A DNA stretch of 64,000 nucleotides from the NCBI GenBank assembly GCA_934098665.1, contig CAKOOO010000003.1, positions 41,327 through 105,326 of the forward strand, read 5' to 3'. This DNA comes from an uncultured Bacilli bacterium (GTDB lineage Bacteria > Bacillota_I > Bacilli_A > RF39 > UBA660). The notes beneath the pieces were generated by a model. That model had not been told where the DNA came from. It saw nothing but the letters and a program-made list of their open reading frames with translations, and made no database searches. Positions 41,005 to 49,209 of the stretch are shown here, piece by piece. Numbering within the stretch: position 1 is the stretch's first letter; every line of letters starts with the position of its first letter. Position numbers and translations under genes: made by a program.

Positions 41005-41005
41005 A

Positions 41006-41095
41006 TTATTTTCCTTTGCTTTCTTTTTTATAATTTAAATAATCTTCTATTTTACCGGAATTTTTAAATTTATCCCAAGCCTTTTTTTTATTCAA
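41006..41095 (-). CDS. yqzL: YqzL-family small protein
   Basis: A 29-residue frame starting at TTG 41095 (LNKKKAWDKFKNSGKIEDYL, then NYKKESKGK) with AAAGGGTG upstream. The W-x-x-F-x-x-x-G-x-I-x-x-YL-x-YK pattern and the position between era and recO are those of YqzL (DUF4633). Function is unknown. It is too short for routine gene finders. Confidence 0.75.
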   Translation of the reverse strand: MNKKKAWDKFKNSGKIEDYLNYKKESKGK

Positions 41096-41139
41096 ATTTT
41101 CACCCTTTCTAAATATATAATGGGTAAATATTATTTTTT

Positions 41140-42024
41140 TTATTCATTATTTAAATAACCTAATTCTAATAAATATTTTTCTTTATCTTTCCAGTTTTTA
41201 ATAGTTTTAACATAAAGTTCTATATATACTTTTTTACCAACCATTTTTTCAATTTCTTCACGTGATTCAATGCCGACTTTCTTAAGTCTACTTCCACCTT
41301 TTCCAATAATAATTTTTTTTATGGAATCACGGTCTACTATAATATCTACTAAAATGTTAACAACATCTTTTTTTTCATGATAGCCAATACAGTTACAAGC
41401 AATTGAATGTGGCACTTCTTCAATTGTATCATTTAATAGTTTTTCTCTAACTATTTCTGATACCATAAAACTCATTGAATTTGAGGTTATCATATCATCA
41501 TCATAATATTTTACTTCATCTGTTAAATATTTTTTTATAACAGTAATAAGTCTATCTATATTATCATTTGTCATCGCAGATACTGGGACAATATCTGAAA
41601 ATGGATATAAATCTTTATACTCATTTATTGTATATAAAAGTATTTCATCACTTATCATATCAATTTTATTTATTACTAAAATAACTGGAATTTCTACAGA
41701 TTTAAGCATATTTAGTATATATTTATCTCCAGCTCCTATTCCTTTTTTACCATCAACTACAAAAAGAATTGCATCAACATCTTGTGCCATTTCTCTTGCT
41801 TTTTTATTTAATACTTTACCAAGTCTATTAATAGGTTTACTAATTCCTGGTGTATCAACAAATATTATTTGATAATCCTTTTCATTATAAATACCTTGAA
41901 TTACATTTCTTGTTGTACCTGCTTTATCTGAAGTAATTGCAATTTTTTCATTTATAACAGCATTTAATAATGTTGATTTACCTACATTTGGTCTTCCTAT
42001 TAAACTTACAAAACCACTTCTCAT
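41140..42024 (-). CDS. era: GTPase Era
   Basis: The 294 residues contain G1 IGRPNVGKSTLLNAV, G2 TTRNVIQG, G3 FVDTPGI, G4 LVINKIDMI, G5 VSAM and a C-terminal KH domain (IIIGKGGSRLKKVGIESREEIE). Era binds the 3' end of 16S rRNA during 30S maturation. It is downstream of dgkA and ybeY. Confidence 0.97.
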   Translation of the reverse strand: MRSGFVSLIGRPNVGKSTLLNAVINEKIAITSDKAGTTRNVIQGIYNEKDYQIIFVDTPGISKPINRLGKVLNKKAREMAQDVDAILFVVDGKKGIGAGDKYILNMLKSVEIPVILVINKIDMISDEILLYTINEYKDLYPFSDIVPVSAMTNDNIDRLITVIKKYLTDEVKYYDDDMITSNSMSFMVSEIVREKLLNDTIEEVPHSIACNCIGYHEKKDVVNILVDIIVDRDSIKKIIIGKGGSRLKKVGIESREEIEKMVGKKVYIELYVKTIKNWKDKEKYLLELGYLNNE

Positions 42025-42030
42025 AGCACC

Positions 42031-42429
42031 CTACTTAAAAAGCTGTATTAAATATGGAATAAAAATTATTCCATTAACAATAAGGGCCATAAATGTTGCC
42101 ATACATGTTGCCGCAGAGCCACAATCTTTAGCAACTTTTGCAAGAGGATGATACTCTTGTGTAACAAGGTCTACTGTAGCCTCTATAGCGGTATTTAAAA
42201 ATTCTATTTCCATTATTAAAAGCATACTAATAAGGGCGAATATCCACTGCATAAAAGTTATTTTAAATGCTATACCACAAATAACTATTGCCACTATACC
42301 AATAGTTTCAAATATAAAGCTTGTTTCATGAGTATAACAATATAAAAAACCTTGAAATGAATATTTAAATTTATGCATTACATCTTTAATAGGTCCAACT
42401 TTTTCACCTTTGCGTTTTATTAAATCCAT
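42031..42429 (-). CDS. dgkA: Diacylglycerol/undecaprenol kinase (DgkA family)
   Basis: The 132-residue protein has three membrane spans and the signature IEFLNTAIEATVDLVTQEYHPLAKVAKDCG region, with catalytic Glu residues. Gram-positive members phosphorylate undecaprenol for wall lipid recycling. It overlaps ybeY by 26 bases. Confidence 0.93.
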   Translation of the reverse strand: MDLIKRKGEKVGPIKDVMHKFKYSFQGFLYCYTHETSFIFETIGIVAIVICGIAFKITFMQWIFALISMLLIMEIEFLNTAIEATVDLVTQEYHPLAKVAKDCGSAATCMATFMALIVNGIIFIPYLIQLFK

Positions 42430-42850
42430 TTAATACCAACTCCTGTTTTCTAAACATTTTTTCTTCTTCCTCTTTGGAAATAGTATGATCATAGCCAAGT
42501 AAATGTAAAAGACCATGTACCGCTAAAAAAGCTATTTCTCTAGTTTCATTATGACCATACATTTTTGCTTGCTCTTTCATACGAGGAATACATATATAAA
42601 TCTCTCCTAAAATACGTATATTATTATAACTATTTTTGTCATTATCTTCAAAGGCAAATGATATAACATCAGTTACTTTATCAATATTTCGGTATTCTCT
42701 ATTAATTCTTTGAATTGTCTTTTCATTTACAAGAATAACATCAAAATAAGCATTTGTAACTTTTTCCATTTTCAAAGTTCTTTTTAAAACTTTTTTTATA
42801 ATACCATATTTTTTATAATTAACTGTATCTGTTATCCTAAATTTATTCAT
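42404..42850 (-). CDS. ybeY: Endoribonuclease YbeY
   Basis: The metal-binding motif HGLLHLLGYDH near the C-terminus and EIYICIPRMKEQAKMYGH identify YbeY, needed for 16S rRNA 3' processing. The frame extends to 42904, but ATG 42850 (MNKFRITDTV) follows a GGGGGAATG ribosome-binding site and gives the normal 148 residues. Confidence 0.94.
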   Translation of the reverse strand: MNKFRITDTVNYKKYGIIKKVLKRTLKMEKVTNAYFDVILVNEKTIQRINREYRNIDKVTDVISFAFEDNDKNSYNNIRILGEIYICIPRMKEQAKMYGHNETREIAFLAVHGLLHLLGYDHTISKEEEEKMFRKQELVLNGFNKTQR

Positions 42851-43446
42851 ACATTCCCCCAATAAAAATATAACAATACTATTATAACTAAAATTAAGAC
42901 ACAAATCAAATTATAAATCCATGTTTTTTTAAAATTTTCTGGTATTTTTGAATAAAGTTTATAAATTAAAAAGCCAATTATACAACCAATTGTATTAAGA
43001 AGTATATCATCAATATCAAAACTTCTACCAATCTGTTTTTGAACAAACTCAATTGTTGTACTAACTATTAAGGCAGATATTAAAGTTGTCCATACTTTTT
43101 TAGTTTTAAAATAAGTATTTATTATAAATCCAAAAGGAATAAATAAAACAATATTACCTATAACATTCATTAAAAAAAGTTCACTTGAAATACTATATCT
43201 AGATATTTCTTGGAAAGGAATTATATTTACTCCACCACCTAAAGTATTATAATCAACTCTTGTAACAAGTTCATAAAGCAAAAGTAAATAAGTTACACTT
43301 AATATTAAAAAAAACTCTTTATAAAAATATATTTTTTCTTTTTTGGATATCTGATAACATATTCTTAATACTAAAACTATTACATTTACTATTACAAGCG
43401 AAGGCCATATACGTTTTAAACTTTCATTAAGAATATTATAAATCAT
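42847..43446 (-). CDS. VanZ-like membrane protein
   Basis: The 199 residues have five membrane segments. The VanZ domain pattern includes GGGVNIIPFQEI, FLMNVIGNIVLFIPFGFII and EFVQKQIGRSFDIDDILLNTIGCIIGFLIY. The cellular role of VanZ domains is unclear apart from teicoplanin resistance in enterococci. It sits where phoH and the HD-domain protein gene are found in B. subtilis, between yqfD and ybeY. Confidence 0.88.
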   Translation of the reverse strand: MIYNILNESLKRIWPSLVIVNVIVLVLRICYQISKKEKIYFYKEFFLILSVTYLLLLYELVTRVDYNTLGGGVNIIPFQEISRYSISSELFLMNVIGNIVLFIPFGFIINTYFKTKKVWTTLISALIVSTTIEFVQKQIGRSFDIDDILLNTIGCIIGFLIYKLYSKIPENFKKTWIYNLICVLILVIIVLLYFYWGNV

Positions 43447-43459
43447 AAGTCCTCCTTTA

Positions 43460-44584
43460 CTAATTTGCTATATCTTCGAGCGTTACAATAAATATATCTA
43501 TATTCATTGTACTATCATTTATAGTTTTTTGCAAAACTTTTTCATAAATTATTTCATCTTTTTCTTTTATACTTAAATTTATTTTTTCTTTAGCATTTTC
43601 TAAGGCTTTTTTAATAATTTCATCTTCAGAATAAGTCTTTTTGATTTTTTTAATTTCAGTATCTTTTCTTAAATAAAATTTTATCCCAAGTCCACTAAAT
43701 AAAAGTTTATTTTCTGATGTAAAGTTTTTTATTCTATTGTTTAAAATTACATAGTCTTTATCATCTATATTAAAAACAAAATTATATCTTTTCTTTTTAG
43801 TTTTTTTTGCTTCATACATTTCAAATGGCATATTAATATTTACTGTATAATAAACTTGTGCATAAACACTACCTTTTGCGCAAACACTTCCAACTACATT
43901 TTCATTTAAATAAATATCTTTACTAATTAATAAATCACCTTTTTTTACATAAGTATTCATTTTAGCATAAGACGTTCCCTTTTCAACTCTAATAGTTTTA
44001 ACAAGACCATCCTTTTTAGCATATACATCACAAGAAGTATTTTCTTTTACCGGAGTTTTAATTACCTTTTCTTCAACACTTACAATATATCTCATTCCTT
44101 TTACTTCAATTTCTAACCAGTCAATTATATCATTATTTTCATTTTTTATTTTTTCTTTAATCGTTTCTATTTGCGAAAAACTTTTTTTTAATGTATATTT
44201 TTTTATACCTAAATCAGATAAAGATACAAGTAAAATATTTTTTAATTTTTCGTTTTCACTTTGAATGTTTATATCAACAATAAAGTTACTAAAAAAGAAG
44301 ACTAAAAAAAGTGATAAACTTAAACTTATAAATAATAAATAATATTTTTTAAATAACTTAAAATAATGTTTTTGTCCATAATATCTTACAACCTCAAAAT
44401 TCAAATATTTATAATATTTATTAATTTTTTCAAGGTCATCCTCTAAAATTTTTATATATAATTTATTATTTGAAATAAAACAGTCATAAATAGAAATATT
44501 TTGATTATTAAGTTTTATAATAATGCTATTTAAGTTTAAATTATTTGTTTTAATTAAAATATAATTTTTAATTTTTTTGAACAT
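43460..44584 (-). CDS. yqfD: Sporulation protein YqfD (SpoIV family)
   Basis: The 374 residues have an N-terminal domain, a membrane span at about residues 90-110, and external repeats IDWLEIEVKGMRYIVSVEEKV and CDVYAKKDGLVKTIRVEKGT. YqfD works in the mother cell for engulfment and stage IV sporulation in Bacillus. It overlaps yqfC by 17 bases, the conserved gene pair. Confidence 0.9.
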   Translation of the reverse strand: MFKKIKNYILIKTNNLNLNSIIIKLNNQNISIYDCFISNNKLYIKILEDDLEKINKYYKYLNFEVVRYYGQKHYFKLFKKYYLLFISLSLSLFLVFFFSNFIVDINIQSENEKLKNILLVSLSDLGIKKYTLKKSFSQIETIKEKIKNENNDIIDWLEIEVKGMRYIVSVEEKVIKTPVKENTSCDVYAKKDGLVKTIRVEKGTSYAKMNTYVKKGDLLISKDIYLNENVVGSVCAKGSVYAQVYYTVNINMPFEMYEAKKTKKKRYNFVFNIDDKDYVILNNRIKNFTSENKLLFSGLGIKFYLRKDTEIKKIKKTYSEDEIIKKALENAKEKINLSIKEKDEIIYEKVLQKTINDSTMNIDIFIVTLEDIAN

Positions 44585-44807
44585 ATTTTATATTTCCTTT
44601 TATTAAAAGCTCACATTTATTCATTTTATTTATTTTTAAATTTTCACCATTTATACTTATCGTAAAGTTTTCAAATTCAAGTACTATTTTATTATTTTGT
44701 AAAGTAATTATTTTTTTATAATTATAAATATAAGTGACATCATCATAAAATGCAATATAATAGTTTTTATCATATAAATAATTTTCTAAAATATTTTTAA
44801 TATTCAA
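44568..44807 (-). CDS. yqfC: Sporulation protein YqfC
   Basis: The 79-residue, beta-rich protein has IAFYDDVTYIYNYKKIITLQ and FENFTISINGENLKINKM, matching the YabP/YqfC domain. It precedes yqfD. In B. subtilis the pair is sigma-E dependent; no sigma-E promoter could be assigned here with confidence. Confidence 0.82.
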   Translation of the reverse strand: MNIKNILENYLYDKNYYIAFYDDVTYIYNYKKIITLQNNKIVLEFENFTISINGENLKINKMNKCELLIKGNIKYVQKN

Positions 44808-44829
44808 TTTTCTTCACCAATAAAGTATA

Positions 44830-44857
44830 TGAAAAAAAGAAGACTTTTAATCTTCTT
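44830..44857 (-). terminator. Terminator of tex
   Basis: Minus-strand AAGAAGA TTAAAAG TCTTCTT and a T run overlapping the tex stop codon. Confidence 0.88.
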
Positions 44858-46991
44858 TGAAAAGAGATAATTGAACCTTTTCTTTTTCTTTATCAATGCT
44901 TGTTACATAAACTGTTACTATATCGCCCACTAAAAGTATTTGACTTGGATGCTTTATAAAATTTTTACTCATTTTTGAAATATGTACAAGGCCATCATTA
45001 TGAAGACCAATATCCACAAAAGCGCCAAAATCTACTACATTACGTACTGTTCCCTCTAATGCATCACCAACTTTTAAATCTTTAATTTCTAAAATATCAC
45101 TTTTTAAAATTGGTTTTTGCATTTCATCCCTTGGATCACGATGAGGTTTTTTTAAACTATTTATTATAGTTTCAATAGTATATTTGTCACTATTAATTTC
45201 ACCAGCTAATTTAATAATATCAACACAATTCAGTTTTTCACTACTCTTTCCTATATCACTTTCTAAAATGCCTAATTTATCCATAACTTTTCTAGCTATT
45301 TCGTAACTTTCTGGATGAATATCAGTAGTATCAAAAATATTAGTACCGCCTTCAACACGCATAAAGCCTATTGCTTGTTCATAAATTTTTTCACTTAAAA
45401 GTTTATTTTTTAAAACTTCTTCACGAGTAAGTATTTTGCCTTTTTCCTCTCTAAATTTAATTATTTTATCAATTGCTGTTTTAGTAAGACCAGAAATATA
45501 TTTTAATAGTGATCTACTTGCTGTATTTATATTTACTCCAACTTCATTTACAACACTAGTTACCACAAAATCAAGTGATGAAGATAATTTTTTTGCATTT
45601 ACATCATGCTGATAAAGACCAACACCAATACTTTCAGGAGTTATTTTAACAAGTTCTGAAAGTGCATCTTGAAGTCTTCTCCCAATACTTATAGCACTTC
45701 TTTCTTCGACAACAAGATTTGGAAATTCCTTAATAGCAAGTGGTGATGCACTATAAACTGATGCCCCTGCTTCAGAAACAATTATATAATCAACTTTTCT
45801 TTGAATACTTTTTATTACATCAATAATAAATTTTTCACTTTCCCTTGAAGCAGTTCCATTACCAATTGCCACAATATCAATATTATATTCATTAATTAAA
45901 TTAATCGTTTTATTTTTTGCTTCATCATACTTATTAACTGGAGGATGAGGATATATTTTTTCAATTTTTAATACCTTTCCCACGGGATTTAAAACAGCAA
46001 GTTTGCAACCCGTTCTGTAAGCAGGGTCAAATCCTAGTACCATTTTATCTTTAATTGGTGGCGTCAAAAGAAGTTTTTCTAAATTATCACTAAAATTTTT
46101 AATGGCAACATCCTCGGCTTTTTCTGACAAAATAGCACGTACTTCCCTTTCAACACTTGGATAAATTAACCTCTTATAACTATCTTTTATAGCATTTATC
46201 ACAATATCACAAACAAAACTTTCTTTGTCTTTAATTATTTTACTTTCAAGAAATTCTAAAACTTTATCATCATCTACATCAATTGAAACACTTATAACTT
46301 TTTCTTTTTCTGCCCTATTAATTGCTAAAATTCTATATGATTTTGCTTTTGAGACTGCTTCCTTAAAATCATAATACATTTCATAAACTTTTTTCTCATC
46401 TTCAGCGTCTTTTTTCTTTTTAGTAACTATCAACCCATTTTTGAAAATAAAACTTCTAAGCCATTTACGATAGTATGCATTATCCGAAATATACTCGGCT
46501 ATGATATAACTTGCCCCTGTAACTGCTTCTTCATGTGTTTTCACTTTATCATTTATAAATTTAGAACATAAAGATGAAATATCACCTTTTGTAGGAAAAG
46601 CCATTATCATTTTAGCAAGTGGTTCAAGACCATTATTAATTGCATCAGTTGCTTTTGTTTTTTTCTTTTCTTTAAATGGTCTATAAAGGTCCTCGACTTC
46701 AACAAGTTTTTCAGCATTTAATATTTTTTCTTTTAATTCATCAGTAAGTAATCCTTTTTCCTCAATTAACTTAATTACACTTTCTTTTCTATCAAGCAAA
46801 TTAATTTCATATGCATAAACTTCGTTAATTTTACGAAGCTGTTCTTCATCTAAAGCACCGGTAACTTCCTTACGATATCTAGCAATAAATGGTATTGTTG
46901 CACCATCAGAAAGTAATTTTAAAGCACTTTCAACTTGACTTTTTTTAACATTTAAATTATTTGCTATATTTTCTATTATTTTTTCATTCAT
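44847..46991 (-). CDS. tex: Tex-family transcription accessory protein with S1 domain
   Basis: The 714 residues include an N-terminal helical domain with IPFIARYRKEVTGALDEEQLR, a YqgF-like fold (VLGFDPAYRTGCKLAVLN, IAIGNGTASRESEKFI), helix-hairpin-helix motifs (VNINTASRSLLKYISGL) and a C-terminal S1 RNA-binding domain (GTVRNVVDFGAFVDIGLHNDGLVHISKMS). Length and order are normal for Tex. Confidence 0.96.
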   Translation of the reverse strand: MNEKIIENIANNLNVKKSQVESALKLLSDGATIPFIARYRKEVTGALDEEQLRKINEVYAYEINLLDRKESVIKLIEEKGLLTDELKEKILNAEKLVEVEDLYRPFKEKKKTKATDAINNGLEPLAKMIMAFPTKGDISSLCSKFINDKVKTHEEAVTGASYIIAEYISDNAYYRKWLRSFIFKNGLIVTKKKKDAEDEKKVYEMYYDFKEAVSKAKSYRILAINRAEKEKVISVSIDVDDDKVLEFLESKIIKDKESFVCDIVINAIKDSYKRLIYPSVEREVRAILSEKAEDVAIKNFSDNLEKLLLTPPIKDKMVLGFDPAYRTGCKLAVLNPVGKVLKIEKIYPHPPVNKYDEAKNKTINLINEYNIDIVAIGNGTASRESEKFIIDVIKSIQRKVDYIIVSEAGASVYSASPLAIKEFPNLVVEERSAISIGRRLQDALSELVKITPESIGVGLYQHDVNAKKLSSSLDFVVTSVVNEVGVNINTASRSLLKYISGLTKTAIDKIIKFREEKGKILTREEVLKNKLLSEKIYEQAIGFMRVEGGTNIFDTTDIHPESYEIARKVMDKLGILESDIGKSSEKLNCVDIIKLAGEINSDKYTIETIINSLKKPHRDPRDEMQKPILKSDILEIKDLKVGDALEGTVRNVVDFGAFVDIGLHNDGLVHISKMSKNFIKHPSQILLVGDIVTVYVTSIDKEKEKVQLSLFKED

Positions 46992-47077
46992 ATTTTACCT
47001 CTTTTTAAATTATACAAAAAAAGATGGTTTTTTTCTACTATCTTTGATAGATTTTTACACAACCGTTTTTAACGATT

Positions 47078-47396
47078 CTAATAATTATCAACGTTAGTTT
47101 CATATTTTTGTAAAAGTAAATTCATTTGGTATAAATATGTTCCATCAAATGCTAGTGAAAAAAGTGAAATTGGATAATTACTAAATCTCGTTGTACATTT
47201 AATTTCTATTCCATAATAATCAGGGAAAAACATACTATCTGGTGTTTTTTATATTTCTTTTTCAAAAGTATTTCAAACTGCTGAAGTAAAATTATTAACA
47301 CCTTTAATCCATCCTTTTTTTGCTATTTTTTTAAATTTGGTTATTAAATTTTCATATTTTTCATCTTGTATATCTAATCCTTTTTTAGTATAAAAA
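47078..47396 (-). pseudogene. Remnant of an MvaI/BcnI-type restriction endonuclease
   Basis: A continuous minus-strand reading frame gives KKGWIKGVNNFTSAV, stop, NTFEKEI, stop, KTPDSMFFPDYYGIEIKCTT, then YPISLFSLAFDG and LLQKYETNVDN before a final stop. The D-Y-Y-G-I-E-I-K stretch resembles the catalytic D-(E)xK core of MvaI/BcnI-like nucleases. Two in-frame stops (47273-47275 and 47249-47251) and missing N- and C-terminal parts show it is dead. No companion methyltransferase is seen. The family assignment rests on motif memory. Confidence 0.7.
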
Positions 47397-47406
47397 TTTA
47401 ATTTGT

Positions 47407-47452
47407 GTTAGAAAAGGCTCATAAGGGCGGTCATAGGTTCCTTGAGCCACCA
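47407..47452 (+). pseudogene. Degenerate tRNA remnant (CAT-anticodon type)
   Basis: GGCTCATAA, GGGCGGTCATAGGTTC and CCACCA appear in the order and spacing of the anticodon arm, variable/T-arm and 3' end of the intact CAT-anticodon tRNA at 53160-53236, but with several deletions that destroy the stems. Confidence 0.5.
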
Positions 47453-47455
47453 TTG

Positions 47456-47510
47456 CCAATAAAAAAAGTAGCCCTCACAATGTGAAAACTACTATTACTT
47501 TTTTTATTGG
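47456..47510 (-). terminator. Probable original terminator of the tRNA-Leu operon
   Basis: CCAATAAAAAAAGT ... ACTTTTTTTATTGG is a 14-bp inverted repeat enclosing AGTAG-CACA-TGTG-CTACT, with T runs on both sides (bidirectional). It directly abuts the left att copy, so before phage insertion it would have followed tRNA-Leu by about two bases. Confidence 0.7.
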
Positions 47511-47532
47511 TGCAGGTAAAGGGACTTGAACC
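47506..47532. repeat. Left attachment site (attL)
   Basis: 27 bp identical to 53067-53093, beginning ATTGGTGCAGGTAAAGGG. It corresponds to the tRNA-Leu 3' end (acceptor stem and T-arm) and is nonfunctional here because the rest of the tRNA is missing. Confidence 0.9.
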
Positions 47533-47561
47533 TACTAATAAAATAATCAGGAAAGGAAATT

Positions 47562-47747
47562 TTGAGTTATTTTATTTTGTATGATTTTGAAGATAATATT
47601 GTATGCTATATTGATAGTTTAAACGAATTTAAATTAAAATTTAATTATCCTGTTTATGAATTAAATAGGAAATTTAAAAATAGTAAATCAAATTTTATTT
47701 TATTTAATATTGAAAATAAGAAATATAAACTTTACAAGTTTAGTTAG
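47562..47747 (+). CDS. Small prophage protein, unknown
   Basis: A 61-residue frame with TTG start, preceded by GAAAGGAAA. Sequence MSYFILYDFEDNIVCYIDSL is hydrophilic, with no membrane span. First gene inside attL; could be regulatory. No family recognised. Confidence 0.55.
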   Translation: MSYFILYDFEDNIVCYIDSLNEFKLKFNYPVYELNRKFKNSKSNFILFNIENKKYKLYKFS

Positions 47748-47761
47748 GGAGGAAAATTATT

Positions 47762-47944
47762 ATGTCAAAATATTTTTTATTTTTTATTGGTGGTTTTGCG
47801 TATAGTTATTTTTTAGATTTTTCTATAGAATTAACTAGAAAAAAATGGCGTAAAGAAGCTAATTATAAATGTAATAATTGTAAAGTCTGGGACTGTCCAG
47901 TTCATTATTGTAGAAAGAAAGGAGAAAAAAATGAAAAAAATTAA
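47762..47944 (+). CDS. Small prophage protein with N-terminal hydrophobic segment and Cys cluster
   Basis: The 60 residues have an N-terminal hydrophobic stretch (YFLFFIGGFAYSYFLDF) and CNNCKVWDCPVHYC, which could form a zinc knuckle. It has GGGAGGA upstream. Its stop overlaps the start of the next small gene by 14 bases. Confidence 0.55.
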   Translation: MSKYFLFFIGGFAYSYFLDFSIELTRKKWRKEANYKCNNCKVWDCPVHYCRKKGEKNEKN

Positions 47945-48077
47945 ACATTATGTTATAGAGTTGGTATTTACAGATTCAAAAGATGTAGAATTGTTATTGT
48001 ATTATTTAGATTTTTTGAATTTTAAATCACTTGATTATGTTGTTAAGTCTTCTTTTGATGTTGAAAATATAGATTAA
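47931..48077 (+). CDS. Small prophage protein of 48 residues
   Basis: ATG 47931 follows AAGAAAGGAG; the product MKKIKHYVIELVFTDSKDVE continues to LDYVVKSSFDVENID. It overlaps the preceding gene and is followed immediately by a terminator. Too short for family assignment. Confidence 0.55.
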   Translation: MKKIKHYVIELVFTDSKDVELLLYYLDFLNFKSLDYVVKSSFDVENID

Positions 48078-48096
48078 AATTCTATATTTTTTTTAT
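48066..48096 (+). terminator. Terminator inside the prophage early cluster
   Basis: AATATAGA TTAAAAT TCTATATT followed by a T run. It separates the small genes from the structural operon. Confidence 0.85.
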
Positions 48097-48154
48097 GCAA
48101 TCATGGAGATAGATTTTTTTGATGTTAGACTGATAATAGAAAGGAGCTAAGAAA

Positions 48155-48433
48155 ATGAAAGTTAGTATTATTAAAGTTTCAAGATATGCTTATGAAGATA
48201 AACAAGGAGCCTATCACGAGGGCACAGTATTATCAGTATTAATGCCTACTGCTGAAACTAAAGATAATGTTGGGTATGATGTCAAACAATTTAGATTAAA
48301 TTATAATTTATTCGATGAAATGACAAAATTATTCAAAGAAAATAAACCTGTTGAGTTAGTTATGGACTATGTTCCAATGCGTAATGGTAATTATTATGCA
48401 AAAGCTAAATCAATTAATGGTATTGAATTATAG
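48155..48433 (+). CDS. Putative phage single-stranded DNA-binding protein (gene V-like)
   Basis: The 92 residues are beta-rich: MKVSIIKVSRYAYEDKQG, YDVKQFRLNYNLFDEMTKL, PVELVMDYVPMRNGNYYAKA. Size, strand and position just before the coat gene match the ssDNA-binding protein that coats phage DNA before packaging in filamentous phages. A GAAAGGAG ribosome-binding site precedes the ATG. The assignment is positional and fold-based. Confidence 0.6.
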   Translation: MKVSIIKVSRYAYEDKQGAYHEGTVLSVLMPTAETKDNVGYDVKQFRLNYNLFDEMTKLFKENKPVELVMDYVPMRNGNYYAKAKSINGIEL

Positions 48434-48512
48434 TAAATAGTTGTTAATGCTTTGCTATCTCCTTTTAAGCATTGGCACTGTTTATAGATTAAAAGAAAGG
48501 AGTAAGATACTT

Positions 48513-48716
48513 ATGATGTATTTACTTGATGGTACTGCCGTAAGTGCGGGAGCCGCTTTAAACGAGGGTTTAAAAACTAATATTACCGCTTCAGGAATTT
48601 TAAGCGAATTTATTAGTGTATTACCTTGGATCGGTGGTATGGTTGCAGTTGCATTTGTAATCTACGAGGCTCGTAAACTTATTAAAGGTACTGCCAAAGG
48701 TAAAGTTAGAGTCTAG
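48513..48716 (+). CDS. Putative major coat protein
   Basis: The 67 residues (ATG 48513; AAAGGAG ten bases upstream) read MMYLLDGTAVSAGAALNEGL, then ILSEFISVLPWIGGMVAVAFVIY and the basic tail ARKLIKGTAKGKVRV. A short amphipathic start, one hydrophobic span and a basic C-terminus that contacts DNA is the major coat design of filamentous phages. The longer frame from 48441 has no ribosome-binding site. Confidence 0.7.
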   Translation: MMYLLDGTAVSAGAALNEGLKTNITASGILSEFISVLPWIGGMVAVAFVIYEARKLIKGTAKGKVRV

Positions 48717-48751
48717 TGCTCTAACTTTTTAAAAAGAAAGGAAGATTTTAT

Positions 48752-48865
48752 ATGATAGATGTTTGTGTAACAATGATGTTACAATTATTCGAAATTATAC
48801 CAATTTATATTGTCATTTATTTCATATTTGATTTTATTGGTAGTTTCTTGTTTGGGAGGAGTTAG
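48752..48865 (+). CDS. Small hydrophobic phage protein (pVII/pIX-like)
   Basis: A 37-residue frame, MIDVCVTMMLQLFEIIPIYI then VIYFIFDFIGSFLFGRS, mostly one membrane span. ATG follows AAAGAAAGGAAG. Size and location match the tip minor coat proteins. The stop overlaps the ribosome-binding site of the next gene. Confidence 0.6.
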   Translation: MIDVCVTMMLQLFEIIPIYIVIYFIFDFIGSFLFGRS

Positions 48866-48867
48866 AA

Positions 48868-49209
48868 ATGATTTATGTTCCCGATATTAACTATAAGTGT
48901 TATGTTATTATTAATTCTGATACTATTAGAGCATATGAACAGGTGCCTTATAACCCTGGATATAATCAAAATATATCAATTAATTACCGTGATTATTATA
49001 TTAATTCTAATTATATTTACACTGATAGTTCACAGACTTTTAGTAGTTATTCTACTCTACCTACTTGTTTAAATAGTGAAGTTTTAACTACTGATTATAT
49101 GTATAGACTTGATTTTGATAAGATTTTAATTATGTTCTTGATTATGTTTATTTTTATTGTACATGTTCCATTTAAAATGTTTACAAGTTTATTCAGGAGG
49201 TTACGATGA
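48868..49209 (+). CDS. Phage membrane protein, minor-structural candidate
   Basis: The 113 residues have a polar, tyrosine/asparagine-rich N-terminal region (YKCYVIINSDTIRAYEQVPY, INYRDYYINSNYIYTDSSQT) and a C-terminal membrane anchor (ILIMFLIMFIFIVHVPFKMF) with basic end. It overlaps the next gene by four bases. It probably exposes its N-terminus outside the cell. Confidence 0.6.
   Translation: MIYVPDINYKCYVIINSDTIRAYEQVPYNPGYNQNISINYRDYYINSNYIYTDSSQTFSSYSTLPTCLNSEVLTTDYMYRLDFDKILIMFLIMFIFIVHVPFKMFTSLFRRLR

Noticed and set aside
47249..47275. TGA read as Trp (Mollicutes code) rescuing the nuclease frame
   Set aside because: Trp is TGG throughout the window, genes end at TGA/TAA/TAG normally, and the second internal stop is TAA.
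48441..48512. N-terminal extension of the coat protein
   Set aside because: No ribosome-binding site at that start; AAAGGAG precedes ATG 48513 and the shorter product has coat-protein size.
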